A DNA stretch of 64,000 bases from Liopterus haemorrhoidalis (lineage: Eukaryota > Arthropoda > Insecta > Coleoptera > Dytiscidae). The stretch is from the NCBI GenBank assembly GCA_963971575.1, contig OZ020611.1:227284260-227348259 (forward strand), written 5' to 3'. Both the position numbers and the translations under genes were made by a program. Under the pieces are notes generated by a model. It was not told the DNA's origin. It searched no databases and saw only the letters and a program-made list of their open reading frames with translations. Shown here one piece after another: positions 44,999 through 55,645 of this stretch. Each line of letters starts with the position of its first letter. The stretch's first letter is position 1.

Positions 44999-45720
44999 CC
45001 TTTTTAGGGTTTTGTAAGTATGACCACCAAAAAAACCTTATAACGTCACTCATGTGTCTGTCAGTCTGTCTGTACGGGAGAAATTGTAGCCAAACGCCTA
45101 GGAAACATAGGAAGTTGAAATTTGGCATGCTTATACAACTCTTTGACCCACATATAGAAAAAATACTGAGAGTACAAAGAAAAACATTCGAAGAAAAATA
45201 TAAATAAATATGTATTTAATAAAAAAAATTTTTTTTTTTTAAATTTGAGTAAAGTAGCTAATAAAACCTCTTTTGATATAAAAAATACATCAAAATACAT
45301 TTGTCTCCACCCTATCTCCCAGAGGGATTGATCTAAAAATCTGAAAAATTAACCGGAATAGTCCAGGAACAGAAATTTTTGATCAGATTAGTTTTTCGAA
45401 AAATGTCGATTTTTTGAGTAGTCGATAAAAAAGCTTTATAAAAATTTATTGTGTGTTATCAAAACAAAGCTCTTCAGACGGAGATTAAGGAACGAAAGGT
45501 AGTTTTTTTTAAATTTTTGTAAAAATACATCCCTAGATAAATATAAACAAATAAAGAAATAAAAGTTTTTTTATTATCTTGACATACTAAATTAACGCGT
45601 GGATCAACAAGCGAGTTTTTATTTTTGAAAAAACAATTTTGCCAATTTCTGCAAAAAAATATGTCGAAAAAAAGGGGTCACAATATTTGCAAAAAATATC
45701 TTTTTAACATTAAAAAAAAA
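44999..45720 (+). mobile_element. Helentron-like H2 copy, 5' two-thirds
   Basis: 5' subterminal TTAGGGTTTTGTAAGTATGA, then AACGTCACTCATGTGTCTGT with three GTCT-like units. The conserved TTGAAATTTGGCATGCTTAT block and H2 interior (TTGATCAGATTAGTTTTTCG) follow. No 3' hairpin; it abuts the X fragment at 45722. Confidence 0.72.
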
Positions 45721-45721
45721 C

Positions 45722-45845
45722 TTGTTAACCCAGTTACTACGCCCATGCCCAAGAAGTATCTTTATCGCTATAATGTATTTCTCGTATGTAAATCGTACTC
45801 GGTTCGCAACGCTATCTACTCACTTCTTATTTGAAACAGACTATA
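45722..45845 (-). mobile_element. transposon X, end fragment
   Basis: The minus strand matches the left end of X (5768-5910), with AGTAGATAGCG, CGAACCGAGTACGATTTACA, GGGCATGGGCGTAG and AACTGGGTTA. The TIR is present as TAGTCTGTTTCAAAT, next to a TA at about 45844. Only one end survives. Confidence 0.7.
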
Positions 45846-46567
45846 AAGTTAAAACATGTAATCGTTCTTTAGCAACCGGTCGTAAGGAAACTACAATAAT
45901 AAACAAATAAAATTCGAAACAATTTCGTCATTTGCAACTGTCAAAAACCAAACAGTTCCCCCAAGCAAGTGAACCAAGAATGAATGGCAATAAATTTCAG
46001 TATCAATTAAAATCAGGGAGCTAATTCTAGCACATGTACAACGGCCTGGAGGTACTTACCATCGTGAACTAAACACGAGTACACTCAACGATATCATTTA
46101 AAGTCAAATGATAATAAATGGCCTTTCGTTTTAAATACCTTTCACAGAGGGACGGCACGAATTATAATATATGTAATAGTTGGTTTAGGTAAATAGAAAA
46201 ATATCGGCCTGATTCTATCGCCGTGTATCGCTGTGGATCTAGTGTGCTATTATAGGTGATAGTGGGCACGACTGTCCACCACAGTCGCTTCCTGGTTATC
46301 GCTTACACCACTTCTACTATGTTACTTATGTTGTAATTATTATTGTCTTAACCAACGCTCAATTGCTGAAATGAATTTTAATATCTGATATCGGTTTTCT
46401 TACGAAATATTACTGTATCGAATTGTATCGAGTTACTGCAATATTTATGTGTACGGACACAATTTAAATAGCATTCATAATTTTATTATTTTTATATATC
46501 AACACTGTTTAGCTGTGTTATGTAACCCTTACACAATTAAGGATCGATTCCACTAATAGATGTAGTG
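45846..46567. other. unassigned intergenic
   Basis: Mixed composition with a GC-richer patch at 46200-46320. No open frame or repeat end that I can support. Confidence 0.4.
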
Positions 46568-46703
46568 TTAAAAAATTGAGGGGAAATAGGTATTTAATAA
46601 GTGCAAGAAGCCAACATATAACTAGATGTGTAGGAATAAGAGGTGTGTAAATTAAGTAACCGGACTGATTCTTTTATTTTATTTTTTTTATTCGAATAGA
46701 ATA

Positions 46704-47634
46704 GGGGATAGGCATGATTTTTTTAATTTTTTTTATTATATTCCTCTTGTTGCATATAAACATAAAAAACAGTTTTGCATTTTTTTTTAATTTGAAGGTT
46801 TAAAAAAATCATAAATGTATGTACCGCGCGAAAACCACGTGTGACGTCATACCCTACTTAAGTGTAGCCTACCCAGTCTACAGCGTACAGCCTACACAGA
46901 TGTCGTCAACTTATTTGCTTGCATAACTTTTATAGATTGTGTAAAGTTAGAGTGATTTTAATTAAAATAAAGTTTAATTCTATAAAAACAATTTATACAT
47001 GATTACCGAATTAAATTTTATATTAAAATATATAACCTGTATTGCAGTATTTCAATTATGCCTCTAACGTTTTGTAACTTCATGTAAACAATGTAGTAAA
47101 ATTCTGACATCTAAATTACATAAATATTTACATTTTACAGAGTTGCAGCGTTTGTTTGCATAAAGTTATAGAATACATAAATGGTTTACTTACAAGTCTG
47201 TTTTGACACCACGTATTTCTTCAGCACCGTAGCATTCATTATTTTTCATATATTCCATGAGCATAAATGCATCAATGTTGGGTAAATTATTACTCTGAGC
47301 CCTAACAAAATCTTTATCTGCCATTTTAATAATAAATGCGTGAAAAATTGTTTAAAAACAAATACAAAACTCTCGAACAATACAATATACACACGTAAAG
47401 ATTATGTTGTAGTCTGGGCTGTCTGGGGTTTAACGTCATGCTCAGACGTATTTACTCGGCAACCTTCGCGCTGTGGTCGGCTTATTTCAAATCTACAATA
47501 TTTTAATTAAAAAATTTGGCTGTAATATTAATTAAAATATGATTTTTGTTTTGTTAGGTGACATCACTAACATTAACATATCAAAAAAATGTAGTTTTAA
47601 GGAAATATAAATTTTATGCGTATCCCCTATTACA
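46704..47634 (-). mobile_element. TIR element carrying a single coding exon
   Basis: The left AATAGGGGATAGGCATGA and the complement of the right AATAGGGGATACGCATAA are inverted repeats, with a few more A/T matches further in. The element sits in the mariner between the last transposase codons and its TIR. If removed, the mariner C-terminus can be read through to its usual few last residues, which supports insertion. Target duplication not resolved (2 bp or less). The interior holds a leader, a 131-bp exon with splice donor (47324-47194) and AT-rich intron-like sequence with no downstream exon. No transposase. This is consistent with a deletion derivative of a larger transposon. Confidence 0.65.
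47194..47324 (-). CDS. first coding exon with splice donor, YqaJ-protein N-terminus-like
   Basis: On the minus strand an ATG at 47324 opens MADKDFVRAQSNNLP, then DAFMLMEYMKNNECYG and EEIRGVKTD. The exon ends in phase 2 exactly at a strong donor, CTT|GTAAGT (intron from 47193). No stop interrupts its 43 codons. The wording (N-terminal acidic start, FM-x-x-E/F-x-x, then E-x-RG-x-K) recalls the N-terminus of insect proteins with a C-terminal YqaJ exonuclease domain. Such proteins are encoded by some TIR transposons (ISL2EU-type) and by multicopy genes. That link is from memory and unverified. No YqaJ catalytic exon is in the window, so at most this is a truncated gene. Confidence 0.5.
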
Positions 47635-48262
47635 ATGCAATATTGTCCCTCAAAATAACGTCCTTGGGAAGCCACACAGCGCTGGGGACGGTTCTTCCAA
47701 TCGTCATAGCAATGCTGGAACTCGGATACTGGCATAGCTTTCAGTTGGTCGGTTACAGATGTTTAAATGTTTTCGAGTGTCCCAAAATGACGCCCCTTGA
47801 GGTGATTTTTCAATCTTGGAAAGAGGAAAAAGTCACAAGGACTCAAGTCAAGCGAATAAGGAGGCTGAGGAGCGACAGGATTTTTTTCTGGCCAAAGACT
47901 CGTTTATTGAAATTGCTGTATGATTATTAGATCCCCAATTCTTTGGTCAAAATCTGATGAATGTAGTGTGAGTCAAATTCAACTCTTCCCCGATCATTCT
48001 GGCTGTCTATCGACGATCTGAACGCACAAGATCCCGGATTCTGTCGACATTTTCATCGGTTCTTGAAGATGAAGGTCTTCCGCTGCGTGATTCATCTTCA
48101 ATCAACTCTGTTCCCTCTTAAAAAGCCTTAAACCACCAAAAATCCTGGACAAAACACTGTCTCTGTAGGCCTGCTGAAGTATTGCAAAAGTTTCCGTTGC
48201 ACTGTGCCCAAGTCTGAAGCAAAACCTGATAGCACACCGTTCCTCGAAATGAATGTCACTCA
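47600..48262 (-). pseudogene. mariner transposase remnant, catalytic core deleted
   Basis: Minus strand from the ATG at 48262: MSDIHFEERCAIRFCFRLGH, SATETFAILQQAY (first helix-turn-helix). Then, after frameshifts, EDESRSGRPSSSRTDENVDR-type wording and IGEELNLTHTT. A deletion removes the first two catalytic Asp blocks. It resumes with PPYSLDLSPCDFFLFPRLK (third Asp) and ends AMPVSEFQHCYDDWKNRPQR and GRYFEGQ at about 47620. The family's full length is about 345 residues. Inactive. Confidence 0.8.
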
Positions 48263-48599
48263 TTTTTAGAACACACTAGAAAATACTGTTTCACGAAAAA
48301 AATCGCTACGGACGACAAAATTACTTGGCGAGTTCAAACTCGTACTGAAGGCGTATAACATGTCTGACGCCCCTCCAAGTCCCGCGTCCCAAATGTTGCC
48401 AAATGTTGCCTGTTCAGTTACTTAATTTACACACCTCGTATTTGTTCTATAATCATATCAAAATCAACAGTTTTTGGATAATCAGTTTTATTTGTTATTT
48501 GAGAACTAATAGCTTCCATTTAATTTTTTTAAACCAAATTTAAATAATTTTTCAAACATCCCAGTAAGAAATATTGATTAGATGAGTTACGTCCGTAAG

Positions 48600-48780
48600 T
48601 TAGTAATTATAGTTGAAGGTAATGGGGTTCGGATCAGTCAGAAGTTAAAAACAAATTTATTAACTTCGCTAACGTTTCGATTTTAATTTAAATCTTCATC
48701 AGAGCTTAGTTAATAGTCAAGATATAAAATAACAATTTTAAAATTAATAAAGAACACATCATATTGTCCGGTTATTGAAC
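48600..48780 (-). repeat. Penelope-like terminal wording with hammerhead-like core
   Basis: The minus strand contains CTCTGATGAAG, a short stem (GATTT/AAATC) and CGAAACGTTAG, enclosed by an ATTAACT/AGTTAAT pair. The same arrangement occurs at 33933-34001. Penelope-like retroelements are known to carry hammerhead motifs in their terminal repeats. No RT/GIY-YIG coding is seen, so the class assignment is inference. Confidence 0.4.
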
Positions 48781-48811
48781 TCAGAGATAAGCGATAAGGC
48801 TTATCTCTGAG
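48780..48811. other. perfect hairpin, 13-bp arms
   Basis: CTCAGAGATAAGC, 6-nt loop, GCTTATCTCTGAG. It lies between the Penelope-like scrap and a family A MITE. Function unknown; it is not followed by a T-run as a bacterial terminator would be. Confidence 0.8.
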
Positions 48812-48827
48812 TTTTATGTATCTATTA

Positions 48828-49330
48828 TTATCTGTCTCAATTTGTAATACGAAACTAAGAGGAAAATTTAATTTTTTATTTTGTCTATTTAAAATATCAT
48901 TTTAGGGTGGTACTGCTGAAATGGCACCTTCCAAAACATTTGACAATTCATATTTGACATTAAATTATATGCCAATTTATTTTTTTAATTGAAAAGTATT
49001 TTTATATAAGCTGTTCACTTTTGTAAGAACAAACTAAGAGGGAATTTTGTTTTCAGTAGTTTGCACCTTTGAAGCTGTATGTAATGTTGGTATTAAAAAA
49101 TGTCACTTTTTTAAAATGTCGATCCATTTGACATATGTCATAATGAAAAATGATATTTTAATTATAATGATCATAACCTTATCAACCTAAAGTCGGTTTT
49201 ACAGCGTAAGGAATATTTTTAATTGATATTTAAAGTCAGTAACACACCATAAAAGTAACCAAAATAACCAGATCTAGTGTGTTCTTACAAAAGTGAACAG
49301 CTTATACAACACTGACTGTCTTGATATTCA
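48828..49330. mobile_element. MITE family A remnant, interrupted by family B
   Basis: Starts TTATCTGTCTCAATTTG after TA (48826-48827) and follows the 714-1190 copy in reverse as far as TATTTTTATA. It resumes briefly as TACAAC after the family B insertion, then is lost. Confidence 0.72.
49007..49304. mobile_element. MITE family B, 298 bp, nested in family A
   Basis: TAAGCTGTTCACTTTTG at the left, CAAAAGTGAACAGCTTA at the right, TA at 49005-49006 and 49305-49306. The interior is inverted relative to the 4484-4761 copy. Confidence 0.9.
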
Positions 49331-50020
49331 AGAGGGTGCTTAGTTTTAAAATGGCACTTGATCTTACGATATTAGTTTTATAGTTATTGACACATAAATA
49401 ACAACGTAGCATGTATAATTACTGGTAATTTCTGTGAAACGATGCCTATGATCGATTGGTCACACCTTTATTAGCCAGGATCCTCAGAGACTTCACTCAA
49501 TAAACATAAACGCCATCTTATAAATTAAAACATAACCACCAGCCTAACTTCACTATTATTGTTAATAAATTACAGGCTTACTCTTTATATCAATTACCAT
49601 AAGTAATCCAATAAATAAGATTATACCTCAATCTTAGATAGCGAGATAACATAAATAGGGTAAAGGTATGAGTAAGTATTGGTTTACAGACATATCTTAA
49701 AGTTGAAACAATACCAAATATGGTTTAAACCTGTAATTAAACTAGTATAATTGATATAATTGATTGTAAATATAAAATATATTGTCCATAATTGATAAAA
49801 GACTGGAAATATACGTTGAAAAATAAATCATTTTGCAAAGATATGTAATTTTTTTAAATGTCATCGGTAGGCTTTGATCCAATTAATTAAATAATCAGTT
49901 TATAATAACTTGTCGTTTTAATATTAAACAAACAAGATAAAATAAGCAAAAAAATAAACATTGGAATACCTGCTCATGGATCTACTGGTATGTATGTTGT
50001 GAACAAGCATTAAGTAAGTT
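49331..50020. other. unassigned intergenic
   Basis: No supported gene or repeat end. Confidence 0.4.
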
Positions 50021-50024
50021 TCCT

Positions 50025-51780
50025 TTCTCATTGTTCTTTATTTTAGAATTAGTACAGGAAATGAAGCATTTTGGTTCGCAATTTTTTCGTCCAGCCTGGA
50101 ATTACGTGAAATTTTCACAGAAGGTAGGGAATAGCCCAAGGATCATTTTCTACATCATTCCGGTGTACGCTAAAACCTTGGGGGTGGTTGCCACCCCATC
50201 TCGGGAGTGGAAATTTTTCACTACATTTTAACTATAGGAATCGATGGAAAAAGTAATTCTAAGAAAAAAATGTTCTTTACGTTTTCTTCGTAAAATTAAT
50301 ATTTTTTGAGTTATTCGCGGTTGAAAGTAACAGTTTTTCGACGAAAAAATCGATGTTTTTAAAAAGTTTTTTGCGAATAACTCGAAAAATATGCATTTTA
50401 TCAAAAAAACTGTAGAAAGCAAAATTGTAGCTTTTAAAAAAATAAACAAAACCATTTTTTTATTATTTTTCTACGACCAATAAGAACCGAGATACGGCAT
50501 GTTAATGGTTAACTTTTTTTCGCCAAATGCATAATTTGAAAGATTCAAAGTCAAATAACAGGAAAAATTTGCATTTTTCGAAGAAAACTCATTGAATCTT
50601 TTTTAAAGTATTTGATTAGACCTTTCAAACAACAAAAAGTCTCTTGCATAAAAATTAAGCGACTTATGATCAAAATAAGGTCGGTACCTACTTTTTTCTA
50701 CGAAATAATCAGTGAAAACAACCCCCTATTTACCCCCCTAATTAAAATTGATCCTCACCCTTCTGTGGTTCTCTTCATATATGTATTTTCAGTACACCCA
50801 AGAAGTTTGACCAATTTAAAATACCTAATTTTAGAAAAATTGGAGTTTAAAAAAAAAAACGATTTTTTGCGATTTCGTATTTTTCACCCTTTTTTTCAAA
50901 AATAACTCCGAAATTAAATTGTAGAATTTTTAATGACTTAAATTTCCCTGTGCATATATTTTCTGTACATTGAATATTTGGCGAGATATAGCCGTTTAAA
51001 ACCTCTATTTACAAGCGAACACCACCTTATTCGAGCCCTTCAAACTCACCCCATTTAAAAACTAAGGGATCTTAAGGAATTTAATTTACATAGTCTTATA
51101 GCTCTTGAAAAGCCCTACAAAATCGTTTTTGAAAAAGCTTTCTATCACTAAAAATGAAGGAGCTATGTTTAAAAAACCAATAAATTTTTTTTCGAAACAT
51201 TCGAATAGCACGGTTCGGAACGATTTTTTTTATATCAAGCTCTAACAAGGGTGGGTTTTTAAGGGTTGAAACATTAGAAATTGTATTCCAAAGCATGAAA
51301 CAATCATTATTCAACTAATCCAAACCAAATTTTACCCATCTTAAGGTTTACAACGTTATTTTATAATTTTTGACAATTAGGGGTAGTTTTCACCCTTAAA
51401 AAATAAACAGTGCCCATGAGCATGATATAAAATTTGAAGTAGAGGGTGAGACGAACCTAATTTCAAATTTTGGTGCAAATCGATGCAAGATGAAATCAAT
51501 TTTTAATCCAACAAGGGTTGATTTTTAAGGATTGAAACATTATGAAATTGTATTCTAATGCATAAAACGATCCATATTTAGCTAATCCAAACCAAATTTT
51601 ACCCATATTAAGGTTTAAAATGTTATTTATTAACAAATTTTTTTACAATTAGGGGTAGTTTTCACCCTTAAAAAACAAAAAGCGTACAACGGCACAATGT
51701 AGAAAATGAACTAGAGGGCGAAATGAGCCTAATTCCAAATTTTTATCCAAATCGATGCTGGACGAAAAAATTGCGAGGTT
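50025..51780. repeat. long non-coding interspersed repeat with 273-bp internal duplication
   Basis: A continuous block of characteristic wording (GGAATAGCCCAAGGATCATT, TTGGGGGTGGTTGCCACCCC, many CGAATAACTCGAAAAAT-type phrases) with no coding capacity. A roughly 273-bp unit (AACAAGGGTKGRTTTTTAAGG ... AATTAGGGGTAGTTTTCACCC ... AATCGATGC) is present twice in tandem at about 51241-51508 and 51514-51777. I recognise this type of wording as a common insect genomic repeat but cannot name its class. Confidence 0.6.
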
Positions 51781-52154
51781 TTGTCATTTTTTGAGCTTCA
51801 TTTCCTGTACTAAATGTTTATATTTGAGAGTCGAGCAGTGTAAGCGTTTTTTTTTTTTTGTTATGAAGATTCAACAATGCTTTGCTATTCTGAAAACATA
51901 CTACGAAAAACAGTCTTCAATTGCTTTATACTGCGTTTCGACCTCAGCGATTATCTTAAAAAAATAACTCTTTGTTACCACACAAATGTGGGCCTTTTCA
52001 AGAGCATTTTTAATAACAATTATATAAATAGAACTGTCAAGTTACATTTTCAAGTACGACTTGAAAGTTAATAGCTGAAGATACAAGTAAGTTGATACTC
52101 TGTTAACGCATAAGTGGCTTTATTGTCTTCATCAATTATTTTCTTAAAGAAAGC
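51781..52154. other. unassigned intergenic
   Basis: No supported feature, apart from a possible continuation of the long repeat at the left. Confidence 0.35.
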
Positions 52155-52305
52155 ATTTTTAACACAGTAAAACAAAACTTTATGATCACTTTTCAAATTA
52201 TAACCTATATGCATTTGACACTTAATGATAACTTAACAAAACGCCATATGTGTTGAAACTTTGAACTATACACTCTGTTTGCGAGACAAGTTTGAAAAAA
52301 ATCCG
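52155..52305 (-). mobile_element. Mos1-like mariner 5' end fragment
   Basis: The minus strand matches 63100-63256 of the Mos1-like mariner: AAACTTGTCTCGCAAACAG, GTTTCAACACATATGGCG, AAGTGTCAAATGCATATAGG, TTTTGTTTTACTGTG. The outer TIR is degraded. Transposase is absent. Confidence 0.75.
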
Positions 52306-52329
52306 CATTTCATACTTTTTCAATTTAGT

Positions 52330-52512
52330 TTAAAAAAATTAAATTAAAACTCTTAGTACTCACATAACGAATAAAAGTGATTATCAAAAAACTGTTGATT
52401 TTGATATGATTTTAGAACAAATATTCCAAGACATCCAGTACTATTTTGGCTTTTTACACTTATTAAATACCTACAAAACACTGAAATGTGTGAAAATTCA
52501 CACTTCACATCG
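52330..52512 (+). mobile_element. Helentron-like H2, 3' end only
   Basis: AACTCTTAGTACTCACATAA, TGTTGATTTTGATATGATTT, then ACCTACAAAACACTGAAA, hairpin GTGTGAAAATTCACAC and TTCACATC. 5'-truncated. It adjoins the mariner fragment. Confidence 0.75.
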
Positions 52513-53352
52513 GAACAGCGTTTTAAACTGAACACTTTTAAATACATCATAAATCATGACTCGAAAATGCTCTTTGGTTAATTCGATATTTTGACTTACA
52601 AGAAATTTAAAATAATTTATTAATTAAGTTCTAACTAACCAAACTTTTATAAGTTAACTTCAAATGACAGGTATATAACTACATAAAATGAGATTGCTAA
52701 TTCCAGGGCCTACCTGATTTTCTTTTTTTCGTCATTCTAGCGTGACCCTCGTGTTTTATGTTGTTAATTGTCGTACAGAACAAAGTAACAAGCATTGAAC
52801 AAGTTCATTAGGAAGCAACCTGTATTTGGACATGTCCCTGATTGGGCTAGGCTAAACTAGATCTGCACGCGTTGTCCAAAAAATTATGATGTAACAATTT
52901 CTCTTGTTGCATCTCGCTAATATTTACATATTTCGCAATGCTTCAACTTTAATTTAATACTTGTTAGTGAACATTTTATTTTTAAATATTGTTTATTTAT
53001 TTTATTTATTTTTTAAGGACGTCTGTGCATGCAGTCAATTCATGATGCTGGTTCTAACTACAAATTTGAAGTATGGTAAGTTTGTAAATGTTATTATTTA
53101 TTAAGTTGTTGACTTTGATGTGACAAATATATTTGGAATAATTTGGCGATATGTAAAACTATCAATACTTAGAAATTCAATCAGGGTCGGTCATGGCGGT
53201 GGCAAACGCCTGCAACGTACGTGGGCGGCTATTTTAGGGGAACGGCTCCGAGTCGATTTCGCAAAATGTACAAAAATTGAAAAACAAAATGACAAATTTG
53301 AAAATAAAACTATGTCAAAGTAATTAAAAGAAGAATGCAATTAGTCCCATTG
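52513..53352. other. unassigned intergenic
   Basis: Contains a short GC-rich island at 53185-53265 (GGCGGTGGCAAACGCCTGC). No long frame or recognised element. Confidence 0.4.
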
Positions 53353-53440
53353 TTCTTTTTCTTCTTCTTCATTGGGCACTATCAGTCAGATTGACTTTTG
53401 GTCTCACTCACATAAATCCATCTTGATCTATTCATTATTA
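53353..53440. repeat. dispersed repeat R (copy 3 of 3)
   Basis: CTTCTTCTTCATTGGGCACTA...TTGACTTTTGGTCTCACTCA. Matches 31004-31104 most closely. Confidence 0.65.
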
Positions 53441-53730
53441 ATCCTACTTTTTACTTTTTATAATTCATTTCAGATTTTAAAAGTGAAAAGATGGAGGCGG
53501 TAGCCACATGTGGCCCTTTGGCTCGCTTTAAAAATGATTCCAATTTGGAATAAAATTGATTCAACACTGATTCAATAAATTCATCAGTAATCTAAAACAG
53601 GAAACTCCTTGATTTCTTAGGCACCGATCGTATTTCTGGTTAAAAATACTTTGAAAGCATCAAATGATAATTTAGCAAATTTAAAATAATCGTGCAGCAA
53701 AATAACTTATGCATTTTACAATATATAGGC

Positions 53731-54069
53731 CAGCATTTCCCAAAGTGTTGGCCGCGACCCAGCACCGGGTCGCAGAAAAATTTTGCCGGGTCGCGAATAA
53801 AATTGTAAAAACACAAAACAGATTTTTTTTGTACATATTATTTTTTTTACGTTAGTTAATCACTAGAATAGTGTGTATTTGTGCTCTTTATTACTATACT
53901 ATATTCTTTATTACTATACTATACTCTTTATTACTATTTATTACTATAAAGCTACTGCTTTAAAATAAAATTTGTTTTGTAAATAAATGTTTTTTTTTTC
54001 ATAAGGTGAGTCGCGAAAAATTTTAAAACCTCGTACAGGGTTGCGGTCAAAAAAGATTGGGAACCGCTG
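53731..54069. mobile_element. hAT MITE, 339 bp
   Basis: Left CAGCATTTCCCAAAGTG, right AAGATTGGGAACCGCTG. A perfect 8-bp duplication ATATAGGC lies at 53723-53730 and 54070-54077. Subterminal GGGTCGCGAA and GAGTCGCGAAAA wording is typical of hAT ends. No ORF. Confidence 0.92.
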
Positions 54070-54126
54070 ATATAGGCTATATTACAATTAATATTGAAAT
54101 ATATAGAAAATGCATCTTCCCATGTT

Positions 54127-54330
54127 TTTTTAGGTTTTCGTAGATATAATCAAGAAATCCTTATTCTGTCACTTAAATCTGTCCGTTCGATTGAAATTGT
54201 GTCTGGATTTAGAGAACTAAACACATGTACGAGAAATACTTGAGAGCTTCCAGTCCCCCCCTACAGATGACGTCATAAGTGCCACTGCCTACAAAACCCG
54301 AAAATGTGTGAAAATTCACTTTTAACATCA
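54127..54330 (+). mobile_element. short Helentron-like copy (~200 bp)
   Basis: 5' TTTTAGGTTTTCGTAGATAT, 3' GCCTACAAAACCCGAAAATG with hairpin GTGTGAAAATTCAC. Almost all interior is missing. Immediately followed by an H2 5' end. Confidence 0.6.
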
Positions 54331-55050
54331 ATTTTTGTAGGTATGACTACCAAAAAAAAAACTCTTATAACGTCACTCATGTGTCTGTCTATCTGTACGG
54401 TAAAAATTGTAGCCAAACGGCTTAACATATACAGTTGAAATTTGGCATGCTGTAGCTTTAATAAACTATTAACATATATGATGAAGAATAAAGGAGCTAA
54501 AATGGTACCTTGCGGTACTCCGATAGTTAGGCTTAATTCAGAATCTAGACCCTCTTTGACCCACATATAGGTAAAGTACTAAGAGTTGAAAATAACACAT
54601 CCCGAGATAAATAAAAACAATTATGTATTTAATAAAAAATAGATATTTATAATTTTTTTTGTGTGGTATCAAAAAAACGCTCTTAGGACATAGATTAAGG
54701 AAGTAGTTTTAAAAATTCGTTTTTTTACACGATTTTAGCCAAAAATGTACTAGAAAAGTTCTTATCCCGCCCTTTATATCTAAAGGAATTAAATTAAAAA
54801 TCTGAAAAAATTATAAGTATGTACCTTGATCTGAGCCGAAATCGTACGAAAGATATTTTGGATCGGATTGCATTTTTGAAAAATATTGCAGTTTTTGTGT
54901 TTTGGCAAAATTAATTATTTTTTTAATTCATGGCTATATTATGGCTAATAGTGTTATGAATTTTTGTATTTTTACCTAAGACAGTATGTGATAGTATAAA
55001 AATTTTAACAGCTGAGCACCGAATTTTGAACACCACACTACACTCTACAG
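54331..55050 (+). mobile_element. Helentron-like H2, 5' part, with an RT scrap inside
   Basis: GTAGGTATGACTACC, AACGTCACTCATGTGTCTGT, the TTGAAATTTGGCATGCT block, then foreign sequence (54451-54552), then CTTTGACCCACATATAGG and H2 interior. It ends near 55050 in an ACACTACACTCTACA palindrome, where H3 sequence begins. Confidence 0.7.
54451..54552 (-). pseudogene. LINE RT motif fragment filling H2
   Basis: About 100 bp. The minus-strand translation is GLDSELSLTIGVPQGTILA, then PLFFIIYVNSLLKL: RT motif 4 (PQG) of a non-LTR element. It replaces about 8 bp of H2 (TATACAAC is missing). No tail, no target duplication, no other LINE sequence. Confidence 0.75.
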
Positions 55051-55086
55051 TGTAGAGTGTAGTGTGTAGTGTTCAGTTATTTTATT

Positions 55087-55645
55087 ATACTACTATACGT
55101 TGTGATTCAACCTATTTTTAGTATGATGTCTGTCGGTCTGTCTGTCTGTCCGTCCGTCCGTCCGTCTGTCTGTCTGTCTGTGTACACGTGCAGAGCAAAT
55201 TCGGCTAAAAGGATTTTCATGAAACTGCATATTTAAGCTTTTGACATCAATGACACGAGTTGATCAACTTTTGGTAAAAATCGGTTGACTAAAAATGGGA
55301 GTTTACTCGTGTCGATTTTAAGATTTTTGCGAATATTTAGCAACAGAAAAATATATCGAAAAAAATTATTAAACAAAAGTTCCTGTAAATGCAATAACTA
55401 ATAACTTTTATTTGAGACATTTTTTGATAAAACGAAAAATTTCGCAAAATTTTTGTAATATTTTTTAAAATTTTAAAATTTAAAGTCTTAATTTTTTCAT
55501 ACTTATATGTAACGTTTCCATGGTCATGATAAATAATATCTCTGTTAGAAAATATTAGGCCAAGTTATCTCTGCTGCTAAAATGTATTTTATACAAGTAC
55601 TTTATGATGGCGGTCGGTCCTGTGGTGGTCACAGCTGATTTTTTA
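55087..55645 (+). mobile_element. Helentron-like H3, 5'-truncated
   Basis: Begins just before the GTCT/GTCC tract (55130-55180), then GCAGAGCAAATTCGGCT. The 3' TGGCGGTCGGTCC is followed by a CTGTGGTGGTCACAG hairpin and T-run. Close to 40911-41532. Confidence 0.75.

Larger units (their letters stand above)
46639..48438 (-). mobile_element. mariner with nested TIR element, 1.8 kb
   Basis: TIRs: left AGAGGTGTGTAAATTAAGTA and complement of right CGAGGTGTGTAAATTAAGTA, continuing ACYG. TA lies at 46637-46638 and 48439-48440. The transposase is on the minus strand (48262-47600). A further TIR element occupies about 46704-47634, near the transposase C-terminus. Confidence 0.88.
46568..48565 (-). mobile_element. 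H2 remnant split by a mariner
   Basis: 46596-46638 (GTGCAAGAAGCCAACAT...) continues at 48439-48565 (ATCATATCAAAATCAACAG, TTTGAGAACTAATAGCTTCC) exactly as in the full H2 copy at 62.6-62.7 kb read in reverse. The mariner at 46639-48438 interrupts it at a TA. Confidence 0.72.

Noticed and set aside
44913..45300. Small open frames over the H2 5' end (similar ones at 22485, 23457, 61765)
   Set aside because: They follow conserved non-coding H2/H1 blocks in arbitrary frames and strands.
48655..48710. A complete hammerhead ribozyme
   Set aside because: An extra base lies before stem II and a third helix with a cleavage site was not found; only a resemblance is claimed.
53185..53265. GC-rich patch as an rRNA or promoter fragment
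   Set aside because: Wording did not match rRNA that I recognise, and no transcript structure is visible.
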